From: Larkinella terrae
Lineage (GTDB): Bacteria > Bacteroidota > Bacteroidia > Cytophagales > Spirosomataceae
Length of the DNA stretch: 64,000 nucleotides
Assembly (NCBI RefSeq): GCF_009668025.1
Contig: NZ_WJXZ01000002.1
Location: 62,001 to 126,000, forward strand
Reading direction: 5' to 3'
In this document: positions 7,951 through 16,489 of the stretch, piece after piece
Layout: each line of letters starts with the position of its first letter
How positions within the stretch are numbered: the first letter of the stretch is position 1
Translations under genes and position numbers: made by a program
The notes under the pieces: model-generated
Told to the model about the DNA's origin: nothing
The model's input: only the letters and a program-made list of their open reading frames with translations
Databases searched by the model: none

Positions 7951-8334
7951 ATGGCAAAACGGAACAAAATCATCTATTGGGTCGCCACGCTCTGGCTGTC
8001 CCTCGGAATGGTATCCACGGGGATCGTTCAACTGATCAAAATGAAGGAGGAGGTCGATCTGTTTACGCGCCTGGGCTATCCGATTTATCTCCTGACTCTA
8101 CTGGGTGTCTGGAAAATTCTGGGCGTAATTGCCGTCCTTCTGCCTAAATTCCCGCTGCTGAAGGAATGGGCGTATGCCGGTTTTTTCTTTATCATGTCCG
8201 GGGCGGTTTTTTCGCACGTAATTAATGGAGACGACGCCAAAGAGAATTTTGGCCCGGTTTTATTGCTTGTCCTGACGGCGGTTTCGTGGTATTTCCGGCC
8301 GACGGATCGAAAATTGATTCCCGTTACCCTTTAA
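7951..8334 (+). CDS. DoxX-like small membrane protein
   Basis: A 127-residue protein with four predicted membrane segments (IIYWVATLWLSLGMVSTGIV, YLLTLLGVWKILGVIAVLLP, WAYAGFFFIMSGAVFSHVI and VLLLVLTAVSWYF). The GYP(I)YLLTLLGVWKILGVIAVL block is typical of DoxX/DUF417-like proteins encoded with ArsR/SRPBCC genes. It sits tightly between the SRPBCC and YdeI genes. Its biochemical role is unproven. Confidence 0.85.
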   Translation: MAKRNKIIYWVATLWLSLGMVSTGIVQLIKMKEEVDLFTRLGYPIYLLTLLGVWKILGVIAVLLPKFPLLKEWAYAGFFFIMSGAVFSHVINGDDAKENFGPVLLLVLTAVSWYFRPTDRKLIPVTL

Positions 8335-8343
8335 CTGAAAAGC

Positions 8344-8922
8344 ATGAATCCCAAGGTTGATTTCTTTTTTGACAAGGCCAAAAAGTGGCAGGAGGAATAC
8401 CGGCTTTTGCGAACGATTGTGCTCAGCTGCCATCTGACCGAAGAGTTGAAATGGGGCGTTCCCTGCTACACGTTTGAGAAAAAGAACGTTGTGTTGATTC
8501 ACGGATTTAAAGAATACTGCGCGCTCCTGTTTCACAAAGGGGCTTTGTTGAAAGATTCCAACGGCATTTTGATCCAGCAAACCGAAAATGTGCAGTCGGC
8601 GCGCCAGATCCGGTTTACGAATGTGGACGAAATTCGTCATCTCGAAACTGTGCTGGAAGCTTATATTTATGAAGCCGTGGAAGTGGAAGAAGCCGGTTTA
8701 AAGGTGGAATTAAAAAAGACGCCGGAATTTGCCATGCCGGACGAATTTCGGGATAAATTGGACGAAATCCCGGCTTTGAAAACCGCATTTGCCACCCTGA
8801 CACCGGGCCGACAACGAGCGTATTTACTGCATTTTTCACAAGCGAAACAGGCGAAAACCCGGGCGTCGCGGATTGAGAAATGGATGCCTGCCATTCTGGA
8901 TGGAAAGGGATTGGAAGACTAA
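8344..8922 (+). CDS. YdeI/OmpD-associated family protein (DUF1801 plus C-terminal OmpD-associated domain)
   Basis: A 192-residue protein. The first 115 residues match the DUF1801/iron-chaperone-like fold (ELKWGVPCYTFEKKNVVLIHGFKEYCALLFHKGALLKD). The C-terminus, PGRQRAYLLHFSQAKQAKTRASRIEKW, is the signature of bacteriocin-protection/OmpD-associated YdeI domains. It begins 9 nt after the DoxX stop and is the last gene of the operon. Function is known only by family association. Confidence 0.88.
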   Translation: MNPKVDFFFDKAKKWQEEYRLLRTIVLSCHLTEELKWGVPCYTFEKKNVVLIHGFKEYCALLFHKGALLKDSNGILIQQTENVQSARQIRFTNVDEIRHLETVLEAYIYEAVEVEEAGLKVELKKTPEFAMPDEFRDKLDEIPALKTAFATLTPGRQRAYLLHFSQAKQAKTRASRIEKWMPAILDGKGLED

Positions 8923-9028
8923 GGCAATGTAGAGGAAAACATGGACCGACTCGAAAACGAGTTGACGAAAATGCAGTAAGCCAAAAACAATCAATGAAGC
9001 TGTTTAAAATTTAAATTTACCCGACTAC

Positions 9029-9124
9029 ATTTTGCTCTAGTCTGCCCCCAACCCCCTAAAGGGGGCTTTAGCATCCGGTTTTTAAAGCCCCCTTTAGGGG
9101 GTTGGGGGCAGACTAGAGCAAAAT
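9029..9124. repeat. Family A inverted repeat copy 1, 42-bp perfect arms
   Basis: Arms 9029-9070 and 9083-9124 are perfectly complementary over 42 bp with a 12-nt loop. The family core is GCCCCCAACCCCCTAAAGG in the left arm. This copy is longer than its siblings because its flanks (GCTCTAGTCT/AGACTAGAGC) are complementary too. It lies in the 240-base gap before the DUF4256 gene. Other copies: 13409-13476, 17710-17775, 19179-19242 (decayed) and 62948-63013. Confidence 0.95.
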
Positions 9125-9162
9125 CGGAAACTCAAAATCACAACTTTAAACAAGTTCAATAC

Positions 9163-9729
9163 ATGAACAGTCCTAAAAACGAGTTGTCGCCGGAGCATCG
9201 GGAAGACCTGCTCAAGACTCTGAAAATCCGGTTTGAGAAACATAAAAACCGCCATGCCGGTCTGGACTGGGCGGTTGTACTGGAAAAACTGGAATCCAGT
9301 CCGGAAAAACTGTGGTCGCTCAGCATTATGGAAGAAACCGGTGGAGAACCGGATGTGATTGGCCATGATCCGAAAACGGGCGACTACCTCTTTTGTGACT
9401 GCTCGGCGGAAAGTCCGAAAGGCCGCCGAAGTGTTTGTTACGACCGGGCCGCGCTGGAATCGCGGAAAGAATACAAACCGCAGGATAATGCCGTGGACAT
9501 GGCTGCTGAAATGGGCGTTGAGCTGCTTTCCGAAGAGCAATACCGGGCGTTGCAGCAACTGGGGTCCTTTGATATGAAAACGTCGAGCTGGGTGCAAACG
9601 CCCACTGAAGTCCGGAAACTCGGTGGAGCGCTCTTCTGTGACCGTCGGTACGACACGGTTTTTCTGTACCACAACGGGGCCGAATCGTATTATGCCGCCC
9701 GGGGATTCCGGGGTTTACTACGGGTCTAA
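9163..9729 (+). CDS. DUF4256 domain-containing protein
   Basis: A 188-residue cytoplasmic protein. The whole length matches DUF4256, with segments HAGLDWAVVLEKLESSPEKLWSL, FCDCSAESPKGRRSVCYDR, EYKPQDNAVDMAAEMG and LDGALFCDRRYDTVFLYHNGA-like sequence (here LGGALFCDRRYDTVF). The family has no known activity. It stands alone between two perfect palindromes: family A upstream and family B beginning one base after its stop. Confidence 0.85.
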   Translation: MNSPKNELSPEHREDLLKTLKIRFEKHKNRHAGLDWAVVLEKLESSPEKLWSLSIMEETGGEPDVIGHDPKTGDYLFCDCSAESPKGRRSVCYDRAALESRKEYKPQDNAVDMAAEMGVELLSEEQYRALQQLGSFDMKTSSWVQTPTEVRKLGGALFCDRRYDTVFLYHNGAESYYAARGFRGLLRV

Positions 9730-9730
9730 A

Positions 9731-9767
9731 CCAAACCTGTAAGGTTTTGAAAACCTTACAGGTTTGG
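9731..9767. repeat. Perfect 37-nt palindrome, family B copy 2
   Basis: The same core as 666-702, with compensated changes in the outer five pairs. It begins one base after the DUF4256 stop codon and separates that gene from the convergent DUF4199 gene. Confidence 0.9.
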
Positions 9768-9822
9768 CACCTGATAAAGCCGAATCCAACGGCGGTTTCG
9801 ATGTATGCTGAGGGTGATAAAA

Positions 9823-10416
9823 TTAAGCCGTTGGCGCCAGATTCCGATCATTTCTTTTTAGAATCAACGCACAAATCAGGGAGATAACCAGGCCGATGGG
9901 AAACACTTCTGCGTAAGTCAGTAATACAACGAACAACGGGTTTTTATACATCTTTTTATACATGTCCATTTCGCTCGACTTACTGGCTAATTCTTCGGTA
10001 CTGGCTCCGGCAGTTTTCGCTTCTCTCAAGACGTGAGCGGTGTATTTATCCATAAAATCCGGAATGAATACGTAATACTCGATCAGCCAGGTAATGACGT
10101 ACATCGTCGAAGCAATCAGCGTAATGTACAGGCCAATTTTAAACGCTTTTCCGAAGGAGATAATTTGGTTGTTATAGGTATCCCGGTAGTTTTTTATCCC
10201 GACGAAGATAAGGGAGAATGCGAGCACCATTGACGCATAACCCAGCGCCATGTTGCTTTCAAAATTCTGGTACATGTAACACATGACCGTGGAGACGGCC
10301 ATCACTGTTGTCAAAACGAAACCGGCAATAAATCCGCAGATGAGGATGATTTTTTTCATGGGCTGCAAGGCTTGATTCGGAGCAAAAGTGAGCAAACCGG
10401 TTTGGTTTTCGCTCAT
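9823..10416 (-). CDS. DUF4199 membrane protein
   Basis: A 197-residue Bacteroidota-type membrane protein with four predicted spans: IILICGFIAGFVLTTVM, ALGYASMVLAFSLIFVGIKNY, IGLYITLIASTMYVITWLIEYY and a C-terminal one near VFPIGLVISLICALIL. A start at the internal Met20 (MKKIILICGF, position 10359) resembles most family members better; the longer start adds a polar 19-residue lead. It is probably co-transcribed with the LuxR-like gene located 56 nt upstream. Function is unknown. Confidence 0.85.
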   Translation of the reverse strand: MSENQTGLLTFAPNQALQPMKKIILICGFIAGFVLTTVMAVSTVMCYMYQNFESNMALGYASMVLAFSLIFVGIKNYRDTYNNQIISFGKAFKIGLYITLIASTMYVITWLIEYYVFIPDFMDKYTAHVLREAKTAGASTEELASKSSEMDMYKKMYKNPLFVVLLTYAEVFPIGLVISLICALILKRNDRNLAPTA

Positions 10417-10472
10417 TCTTTCGGGTGATTTACCGGTTTTGGCTCCTAAATCACGCTAAAGGAGGAGCGTAT

Positions 10473-10952
10473 TCAGGGAATCAGGCGGAGTCGTTTCGCT
10501 TTTTCAACCGCCTGGGTTCGGCGTTTGACGTCCAGTTTTTCCAGCACATTCGACGAGTGCGTTTTGACGGTATTGAGGGAAACAAACAACCGCTCCGCAA
10601 TCTCCTGATTGCTGTATCCTGCGGCCATCAACTGCAAAACGTCCAGTTCGCGTTTGCTTAAACCGGTTTGACTCAACTCGGCTTCATTCAAGATAAAATC
10701 GTCACTTTTTTTGACGATAATCTCTTTTTCTACAAAGACGGTTTCGATTTTTGGTTTGGTTAATTTTTGTGCCAGCCAAACGCCTAAAACCGTAAAAAGA
10801 ACCGCAATCGCCCCGATATAAATTTCGAAAGCATGATTGATAATTAAAAACCGTAACTCAAGCCATTTGAGTAGAAATAGCAGGAAAGCCAGCGAAATAC
10901 CGTAAAGGAAGGTGGGCTTATTTCTGGTTAGAAAATTGAGCAATAGTTGCAT
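10473..10952 (-). CDS. Membrane-anchored LuxR-type HTH regulator
   Basis: A 159-residue protein with two predicted membrane segments (about residues 15-32 and 42-62), followed by a linker and a C-terminal LuxR/GerE HTH domain (LSKRELDVLQLMAAGYSNQEIAERLFVSLNTVKTHSSNVLEKL). There is no receiver domain, so it differs from a classic response regulator; the membrane part may sense something directly. It lies upstream of the DUF4199 membrane protein, and such pairs are frequent in Cytophagales. Targets are unknown. Confidence 0.88.
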   Translation of the reverse strand: MQLLLNFLTRNKPTFLYGISLAFLLFLLKWLELRFLIINHAFEIYIGAIAVLFTVLGVWLAQKLTKPKIETVFVEKEIIVKKSDDFILNEAELSQTGLSKRELDVLQLMAAGYSNQEIAERLFVSLNTVKTHSSNVLEKLDVKRRTQAVEKAKRLRLIP

Positions 10953-11013
10953 TACTGTCCGCGAATGGTACTTCTAAACAGAAAAATAATGCTTTCGGAC
11001 GATAGTTGCCCGT

Positions 11014-12393
11014 TTATTTATCGGCGAACAGGGCTTCGTAATGAGCCGATGGTTCAAAAATGCCGCCACTTTGTTCGTAAAATGTAGCATCGGTGAGGTA
11101 AACGCCCTTTTGCGTTTTGGTCCAGGTAGCACCCGCTTTGGGATGGTACGACATCAGCTTGTCCCAGTTTTTGAAATATTGATGCCCGTTGGTTTCCTGC
11201 AAACCGACCGTCATGCCCGGAAAAGGTGGCAGTCGGGCGGCCACAGCCTTGTTCCAGTCGACCAGAATGGGATTCACGGTCAGATCAGCGCAGAAGCAGG
11301 GAATCTTTTTCTCGTAGGCTAACTGCGTGATTTTCATGGTCATGCTGAGTGTTTTGGCAATCGCTTTGACGGCAATCGCCGAGTAGCCCTGCTCAATCCG
11401 ACGGGCGGCATCCTCCACGGTATGCGCGCTTTCGTCGGCGGCCACCCGCACGCCCAGGTCGCCCACAAAAACTTCGTTATTCTCCTCAAACGGTTCTTCA
11501 ATGACCGCAATCTGGTCGAACGCACCGATTTTTTTGGCGTGATCCAGAAACCGGAGCAGCGTTTCTTTCTTCTCGTAGCGGCCGTTGGCGTCGAAATAAT
11601 ACGGTATTTTGCCGGTTTTCGTGTACGGCGTTTCGTAGTGCCCGATGGCTTTGTGCAGCGCCGTCAGAAAGGCGATGTCCTTTTCGATCATTTCCGGCTG
11701 CGTACCCGCCGACCCGGTTTTCAACTTCATGATGAAATAGCCTTCGTCGGCTGCGGCCTTGATCCGCTCAGGACTGGTGCCGACGCTGAACGACGGAATG
11801 CTGGCGACTTTCGCGTGCCGGTACGACAAACCCGGTTTGTAGGCCGCCGGAATCATGTCGTCGAAACGAGCCATGCGGTTTTCCTGCGCGTACAGCAGCC
11901 AGGCCGCATTGTCGACGCAGACTAACGCATTGAGCGCGAAGGTTTTCCGCAGGTTCGGATTGCCCGTAATTTTCTTCCCATACGCCAGTACTTCCGGCAA
12001 AACCGTATCGAGCAACTCGACCGGCGTTGTGAACGACGTGCCTTTGATGAGTTGCAGCGCCCGTTCGCTCATGGCGTACATCAACGCGTTTCCGGCGCTT
12101 TCGGAGTGGGCGGCAAACACGCTCGAATCCGACCATAAAACGCCCTGCGTCGCCAGCCCGATTTTCCGGATGCCCGATTCTGACTCCAGCATCGCCATTG
12201 TTTGCCAACTGTCGGTAATAGCGCTGCCTTTGAACCGGTACGGATTCAGGGGTTCGCGCTCAAAGTTGGAGCTGACGTTTTTGATTCTAATCGTCGCCAG
12301 CGGTTTTTCAGAAGCCTCCGATTGCAGCGGAAAACCGGTGATTCCGGCGGCTACCAGTGCGCTGGTTCGTTCAACAAATTCCCGGCGGTTCAT
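11014..12393 (-). CDS. Enolase-superfamily (mandelate racemase/MLE-like) protein with Tat-like signal
   Basis: A 459-residue protein. The N-terminus, MNRREFVERTSALVAAGITG, resembles a Tat signal. The barrel carries the enolase-superfamily residues: KLKTG (lysine pair region), YYFDANGRY (metal Asp), IEEPFEEN (metal Glu) and RVAADES (metal Asp/Glu). Its length and N-terminal domain fit the 'enolase C-terminal domain-like' group rather than classic dehydratases. It is the last gene of the minus-strand uronate operon, separated from the isomerase by an inverted repeat. The substrate is probably a sugar acid. Confidence 0.8.
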   Translation of the reverse strand: MNRREFVERTSALVAAGITGFPLQSEASEKPLATIRIKNVSSNFEREPLNPYRFKGSAITDSWQTMAMLESESGIRKIGLATQGVLWSDSSVFAAHSESAGNALMYAMSERALQLIKGTSFTTPVELLDTVLPEVLAYGKKITGNPNLRKTFALNALVCVDNAAWLLYAQENRMARFDDMIPAAYKPGLSYRHAKVASIPSFSVGTSPERIKAAADEGYFIMKLKTGSAGTQPEMIEKDIAFLTALHKAIGHYETPYTKTGKIPYYFDANGRYEKKETLLRFLDHAKKIGAFDQIAVIEEPFEENNEVFVGDLGVRVAADESAHTVEDAARRIEQGYSAIAVKAIAKTLSMTMKITQLAYEKKIPCFCADLTVNPILVDWNKAVAARLPPFPGMTVGLQETNGHQYFKNWDKLMSYHPKAGATWTKTQKGVYLTDATFYEQSGGIFEPSAHYEALFADK

Positions 12394-12398
12394 AATTA

Positions 12399-12500
12399 GT
12401 TTACGGTTTTCAGTATTCAGTTTACGGTTGGCTGACGCATTCTACTCGTACAGTTAATCCATGCGTCAGCAATTGAATACCGTAAACCGTCAACCATTAA
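12399..12500. repeat. Inverted repeat, family H (GCTGACGCAT core with TTTACGGT words)
   Basis: The inner stem GCTGACGCAT (12431-12440) pairs perfectly with ATGCGTCAGC (12461-12470). Outer sequences (GTTTACGGT, AGTATTCA) pair less perfectly with TGAATACCGTAAAC. It fills the whole gap between two operon genes and overlaps the stop of the isomerase gene (12497-12499). Confidence 0.75.
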
Positions 12501-13366
12501 GCAGTCATTTTCTCAAAAAGCTGCCGTTGCGCGATCAGCGAAGCAATTTTGTCTGCCGGATTGGTGTGGCATTCGAGCAGCACCCAGCCTTTATAATTCG
12601 CTTTGGCGAGCAGATCCAGAAACTGCTGATACGGATACGTCGGATCGTTAAATTCGCGGACGTGGCAGGTGTCGCCCAGACGGTTTTTGACCAGATTGAA
12701 GTTGTATTCCAGCCCGTTGCCATTCAAATCCTGCTTGTTGCTGTTCCAGCAAACCGTCGCGTTTTTGTTCGGAGCGTGGTCCATGATGGTTTTGATGTTG
12801 GGCAATTCCTGCGTTTCGTTGCCGTGGACTTCCAGCCGGAGCTGTTGCCCGAAATCAGCCGCGTATTTCGCCAACTCATCCAGCGAGCGCCCGATCTGCT
12901 CCAGCGTTTTTTCAACCGGCACGTCTTTGTGCAACTGATTGGGTTTCACTTTGACGCCCGAACCGCCTACGTCGGCGCTGAGCCGGATAAACTCTTTCGT
13001 TCGCTCGATGGACTTCCGCAGCCGCTCCGGGTCCGGGTAGTCGTATTGCTCATTGGTGCCCAAACCCACCAGTTTAACCGGACTGTCGGCAAACCGTTTC
13101 TTAACTTCCTGCCGTTCGGCCGCCGACAGATCGGGCATCACCTTGTGCGCATGTTCCACCCGCAGTTCCGCCCCGGCAATGCCGGCGGTGGTGCAGTTCT
13201 GAATCAGCGTCGGAACGTCCCAGTCTTTGCCCCACAGATAGGTGACCATGCCGAGTTTCATCTTCGATTTTTTCCGAAGCGCAGCGGAGGTCGGGCCCGC
13301 CAGCAGCGAAGCCCCGGTCAGCAATGATAATTCTTCGAGAAAGGTTTTCCGGTTAATTTTATTCAT
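12497..13366 (-). CDS. Sugar phosphate isomerase/epimerase-like TIM-barrel protein, exported
   Basis: A 289-residue protein with a Tat/Sec-like N-terminus (MNKINRKTFLEELSLLTGASLLAG) and an AP-endonuclease-2/xylose-isomerase-type barrel: GMVTYLWGKDWD, AGIAGAELRVEHAHKV, LRLEVHGNET, HVREFN and WVLLECHT, with Glu and His residues where the family binds its divalent metal. It belongs to the uronate operon, downstream of the SDR gene. A periplasmic epimerase/isomerase acting on a sugar or sugar acid is a reasonable inference, but the substrate is not visible. Confidence 0.8.
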   Translation of the reverse strand: MNKINRKTFLEELSLLTGASLLAGPTSAALRKKSKMKLGMVTYLWGKDWDVPTLIQNCTTAGIAGAELRVEHAHKVMPDLSAAERQEVKKRFADSPVKLVGLGTNEQYDYPDPERLRKSIERTKEFIRLSADVGGSGVKVKPNQLHKDVPVEKTLEQIGRSLDELAKYAADFGQQLRLEVHGNETQELPNIKTIMDHAPNKNATVCWNSNKQDLNGNGLEYNFNLVKNRLGDTCHVREFNDPTYPYQQFLDLLAKANYKGWVLLECHTNPADKIASLIAQRQLFEKMTA

Positions 13367-13408
13367 TTATCAAGAGGTTTAGGAAAGTCATTTTTGAACT
13401 TTGAAATC

Positions 13409-13476
13409 TGCCCCCAACCCCCTGAAGGGGGCTTAAAATTGCAGGATGAGAAGCCCCCTTCAGGGGGTTGGGGGCA
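13409..13476. repeat. Family A inverted repeat copy 2, 26-bp perfect arms
   Basis: Arms 13409-13434 and 13451-13476. The core reads CCCCCTGAAGGGGG, the G variant, with the matching C change in the other arm. It begins 4 nt after the SDR stop codon on the minus strand and ends before the isomerase start. Confidence 0.95.
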
Positions 13477-13480
13477 AATT

Positions 13481-14242
13481 TTAAAACCCAATCGAATTAC
13501 CACCATCGACGGGCAACGAAGCACCGGTGATGTAGCGGGCGGCTTCCGACGACAGGAAAACGGCGGCATGGCCGATGTCTTCCGGTTTACCAAAATGGCC
13601 CATCGGCGTCCGGCGCATGGCCCGGTCGCGCCGGTCGGGATCACCGCCCATCGCTTTTTTGCTCATTTCGGTTTCGATGAAGCCCGGCGCAATGGCGTTC
13701 ACCCGGACGTTGTGAGGTGAAAACTCCGACGCCAGCACCTTCACCATACCTTCGACGCCCGACTTGGAAGCGGCATAAGCCGCCACCCGGTCGATGCCGT
13801 AATAGGCCGCCATCGACGAAATCATCAGGATCGAACCGCTTCGTCGGGGCACCATCCGCCGGGCACAGGCCCGAGTCAGTCCAAAAACCGCATTCAGATT
13901 GGTCTGAATGATGCGGCTGAATTCTTCGTCCGTGACTTCCAGGGCCGGTTTTTTGAGGTTGATACCGGCGTTGTTAACCAGAATATCAATCGGCCCGATG
14001 GCCCGTTCGATCTGTTCGACCAGCGGTTCCAGACCACTCAGGTCGGCCACGTCGTTGGTGAAATAATGGGCGTTTTTGCCCAACTCCGCGACAGCAGCCT
14101 GTAGCGGTTCTTCCCGGCGGCCGGTGATGACGACGGTGGCACCGGCCTGCACCATGCAGCGGGCAATGTCAAAACCAATTCCGGTGCCTCCTCCCGTAAT
14201 CAGGGCGAGTTTGCCGGTTAATGAAAATACAGTCTGATCCAA
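13481..14242 (-). CDS. SDR-family oxidoreductase, probable uronate-pathway (mannonate/gluconate) dehydrogenase
   Basis: A 253-residue classical short-chain dehydrogenase: nucleotide-binding TGGGTGIG (16-23), NNAG (90-93), and the catalytic Ser near 142-143 with Tyr156 and Lys160 (YAASK). It has a C-terminal PVDGGNSIGF tail. It resembles gluconate 5-dehydrogenase and SDR-type D-mannonate oxidoreductases. Its place directly after GH67 and near mannonate dehydratase suggests interconversion of fructuronate and mannonate, replacing UxuB. That specificity is inference from context. Confidence 0.85.
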   Translation of the reverse strand: MDQTVFSLTGKLALITGGGTGIGFDIARCMVQAGATVVITGRREEPLQAAVAELGKNAHYFTNDVADLSGLEPLVEQIERAIGPIDILVNNAGINLKKPALEVTDEEFSRIIQTNLNAVFGLTRACARRMVPRRSGSILMISSMAAYYGIDRVAAYAASKSGVEGMVKVLASEFSPHNVRVNAIAPGFIETEMSKKAMGGDPDRRDRAMRRTPMGHFGKPEDIGHAAVFLSSEAARYITGASLPVDGGNSIGF

Positions 14243-14285
14243 TTGATTCTCTGTTAATTGTACGTTTATACGACTTAAGTTTGAC

Positions 14286-16391
14286 TTATCGTAATTGATA
14301 AATATCCACCAATTCCTTGACTTCCTTCAAGCTCCGTTCCGGTTTTTTAAACGGGGCCGGAATGGGCTGCCGGGCAAATTCCTGAAGATACAACACCCAG
14401 GCATCGCGCCACCAGATGGCTTCTTTTTGCTGTGTTTCCAGGCGTCCGGCAACATTGGCAAACGTCTCGGAATCAACATCTTTCCGAACCGATGCCCATT
14501 GTTTTTGCAGCCAGCCGACCGAATCGGCGCCCGTGTAAAACCGGGTGCATAATTCGTCCCAGAGCGTTCGGCCCGTGCTCAGTTTCTGCGTCCACAAAAC
14601 GTGATGAAACCAGAGCAGATAGGGGAGTGGGCAGGTGGCCGGATTGTTCCATTGCTGCTGCACCTCGGGGCGGTATTGTGCCAGCGCATTGCTACCTTTG
14701 GCCGTACGCTCAAAACCGATTCCGAGCGAGTCGGCGCGGTGGTAATAAACCGCCGTCCAGTCGGGCCGCGAACTCCGGTTTTGCCAGGGCTCCGGCGCAA
14801 AATGCACGCCCGTCCAGGGCCGCGACAGCCCCAGCGGGGTGTTGTAATTGACGTAAATTTCCCGCGACTTCAGCAGCAAATCCGTAATGGTTTTGGCCGA
14901 TGATAGCTCGGTAGTCAGCGTCATCTTAACCCACTCATTCGCAATGGCTTCGGATGATAAGGTATGATCCCAGGCCAGCCGCCCGAAGGCGTACCAGTTT
15001 GCCTGCGCCAGCGGATGTCCCGTCCAGTTGCGATCCGAACCGGTGTTGGCAACCCCTGCAATGGCTGTCAGCGGATATTGGTGCAAACTGCCGTCAACGA
15101 CTTTGGCCACGGTCGAACCTTTTCCCGAAACGTACGTATCTGCATCCAAACACTCCTTGAAAATCGGTGCTTCGTACACCAGATGGGTGGCAAAACCGAG
15201 GTATTCCTGCGTGATCTGAAACTCCATTCCCAGCGGAGTTTTGGGCATGGTGCCGAAAATGGGCGAAAACGGTTCGCGGGGCTGAAAATCGATCGGACCG
15301 TTTTTCACCTGGACGATGACGTTTTTCGCAAACTGGCCGTCTAACGGGTTAAATTCGTCGTAGGCTGCTTTGAAACGGTCGGCTTTTCCGTCTGCTTTGT
15401 ACACAAACGCCCGCCAGATAACAATGCCCTTGTGCGGAGCCAGCGCTTTGGCGAGCATGTTGGCGCCGTCGGCGTGATTACGGCCATAATCCTGCGGGCC
15501 GGGCTGCCCTTCCGAGTTGGCTTTCACCAGAAAACCGCCAAAATCCGGGATGAATTTGTAAATCTCATTCACTTTATCGGCCCACCATTTATTGACTTCG
15601 GGATCGAGCGGATCGGCGGTTTTCAGCCCGCCGATGGTTTTGGGAGCCGGAAAATACACGGACAGATACACCTTGATGCCGTACGACCGAAAGACGTTCG
15701 CAAGTGCGGCTACTTTTTGTAAATATTCGGCGGTCAGAAACCGCGAACTCGCGTTGACGTTATTGACAACCGTTCCGTTGATGCCGATAGATGCGTTGGC
15801 GCGGGCATAATCCCGGTAGCGTGGATCGATGCGCTCGGGCAGCTCATACCATTTCCAGAGCGATTGACCGGCGTACCCGCGTTCGATGCTGCCGTCGGTA
15901 TTGTCCCAATGATTCAGCATTCGGTGCTGAATTTTCGGGTTACTGGTTAGCGAGAGCCGGTCGATGGGTTGCAGCGTCTGGAACTGGCGCAGCAGGGCAA
16001 ACGCGCCGTATAACACACCCGCATCGGTTTTGCCGGTAATCGTAATTGTATTTTGCTGGTTACTAAGCTGGTATCCTTCACTGTTAAGTGACGCAGCCGC
16101 GTTAGTGGTCAACGTAATACCGCCGGTTTTGCCGCCCGCGCTGGCGACAATCGGGACGGTTTTCCCCAATAAGCCCTGCAAACCGGTTTGCAATTCTTCG
16201 GCGGCCGTTTTCTGAATCGGACTGGTGCTGTTCAGGACGATTAACTGCGTCGAACGGGCGTACGCGGCTCGTTTGGTGGCGTCTTTGATCAGGTCATACT
16301 TCAGCCACAATCGATAACCGTCGTCGCGGTCCGGCGTTCCGGCTTTGCAGAGTGTAGTGAGCAATAAGAGAAATATGAGTTTGCTGCTCAT
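14286..16391 (-). CDS. GH67 alpha-glucuronidase
   Basis: A 701-residue secreted or periplasmic enzyme with signal peptide MSSKLIFLLLLTTLCKAG. The order is an N-terminal GH67N domain (to about residue 140), the catalytic barrel and a C-terminal helical domain. Candidate catalytic residues are Glu294 in NSEGQPGP (general acid), Asp368 in GPIDFQPRE and Glu390 in LGMEFQITQEY; the spacing closely matches characterised GH67 enzymes (292/365/393). It removes (4-O-methyl)-glucuronic acid from the non-reducing end of xylo-oligosaccharides. UxuA is directly upstream and the SDR directly downstream. Confidence 0.95.
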   Translation of the reverse strand: MSSKLIFLLLLTTLCKAGTPDRDDGYRLWLKYDLIKDATKRAAYARSTQLIVLNSTSPIQKTAAEELQTGLQGLLGKTVPIVASAGGKTGGITLTTNAAASLNSEGYQLSNQQNTITITGKTDAGVLYGAFALLRQFQTLQPIDRLSLTSNPKIQHRMLNHWDNTDGSIERGYAGQSLWKWYELPERIDPRYRDYARANASIGINGTVVNNVNASSRFLTAEYLQKVAALANVFRSYGIKVYLSVYFPAPKTIGGLKTADPLDPEVNKWWADKVNEIYKFIPDFGGFLVKANSEGQPGPQDYGRNHADGANMLAKALAPHKGIVIWRAFVYKADGKADRFKAAYDEFNPLDGQFAKNVIVQVKNGPIDFQPREPFSPIFGTMPKTPLGMEFQITQEYLGFATHLVYEAPIFKECLDADTYVSGKGSTVAKVVDGSLHQYPLTAIAGVANTGSDRNWTGHPLAQANWYAFGRLAWDHTLSSEAIANEWVKMTLTTELSSAKTITDLLLKSREIYVNYNTPLGLSRPWTGVHFAPEPWQNRSSRPDWTAVYYHRADSLGIGFERTAKGSNALAQYRPEVQQQWNNPATCPLPYLLWFHHVLWTQKLSTGRTLWDELCTRFYTGADSVGWLQKQWASVRKDVDSETFANVAGRLETQQKEAIWWRDAWVLYLQEFARQPIPAPFKKPERSLKEVKELVDIYQLR

Positions 16392-16401
16392 TTTATAAAA
16401 G

Positions 16402-16488
16402 TTGTTTCGCAGAGTTGAGCGGAGTTTAAAAGAGTTTAGCGGAGCCTCTGCGAAACTCTTTTAAACTCCGCTTAACTCCGCGAAATAA
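16402..16488. repeat. Inverted repeat, family D copy 1 (GAGCGGAGTTTAAAAGAG arms)
   Basis: Two 43-nt arms (16402-16444 and 16446-16488) with only a few mismatches and almost no loop. It fills the gap between the uxuA stop and the GH67 start. A second copy is at 20561-20661, where arm differences are compensated. Confidence 0.9.
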
Positions 16489-16489
16489 T

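Noticed and set aside
8941-8979. A 12-codon ATG frame after the YdeI-like gene
   Set aside because: It is too short and has no support beyond a start and a stop; it could be a remnant but cannot be shown.
666-9767. The family B palindromes as simple Rho-independent terminators
   Set aside because: They are followed by no proper T tract, and identical cores occur at two unrelated genes, so a repeat family is the better description. A termination role is still possible.
12461-13327. A 288-codon plus-strand frame opposite the TIM-barrel isomerase
   Set aside because: It is an antisense shadow with no homology features; the isomerase gene has an export signal and conserved metal-site residues.
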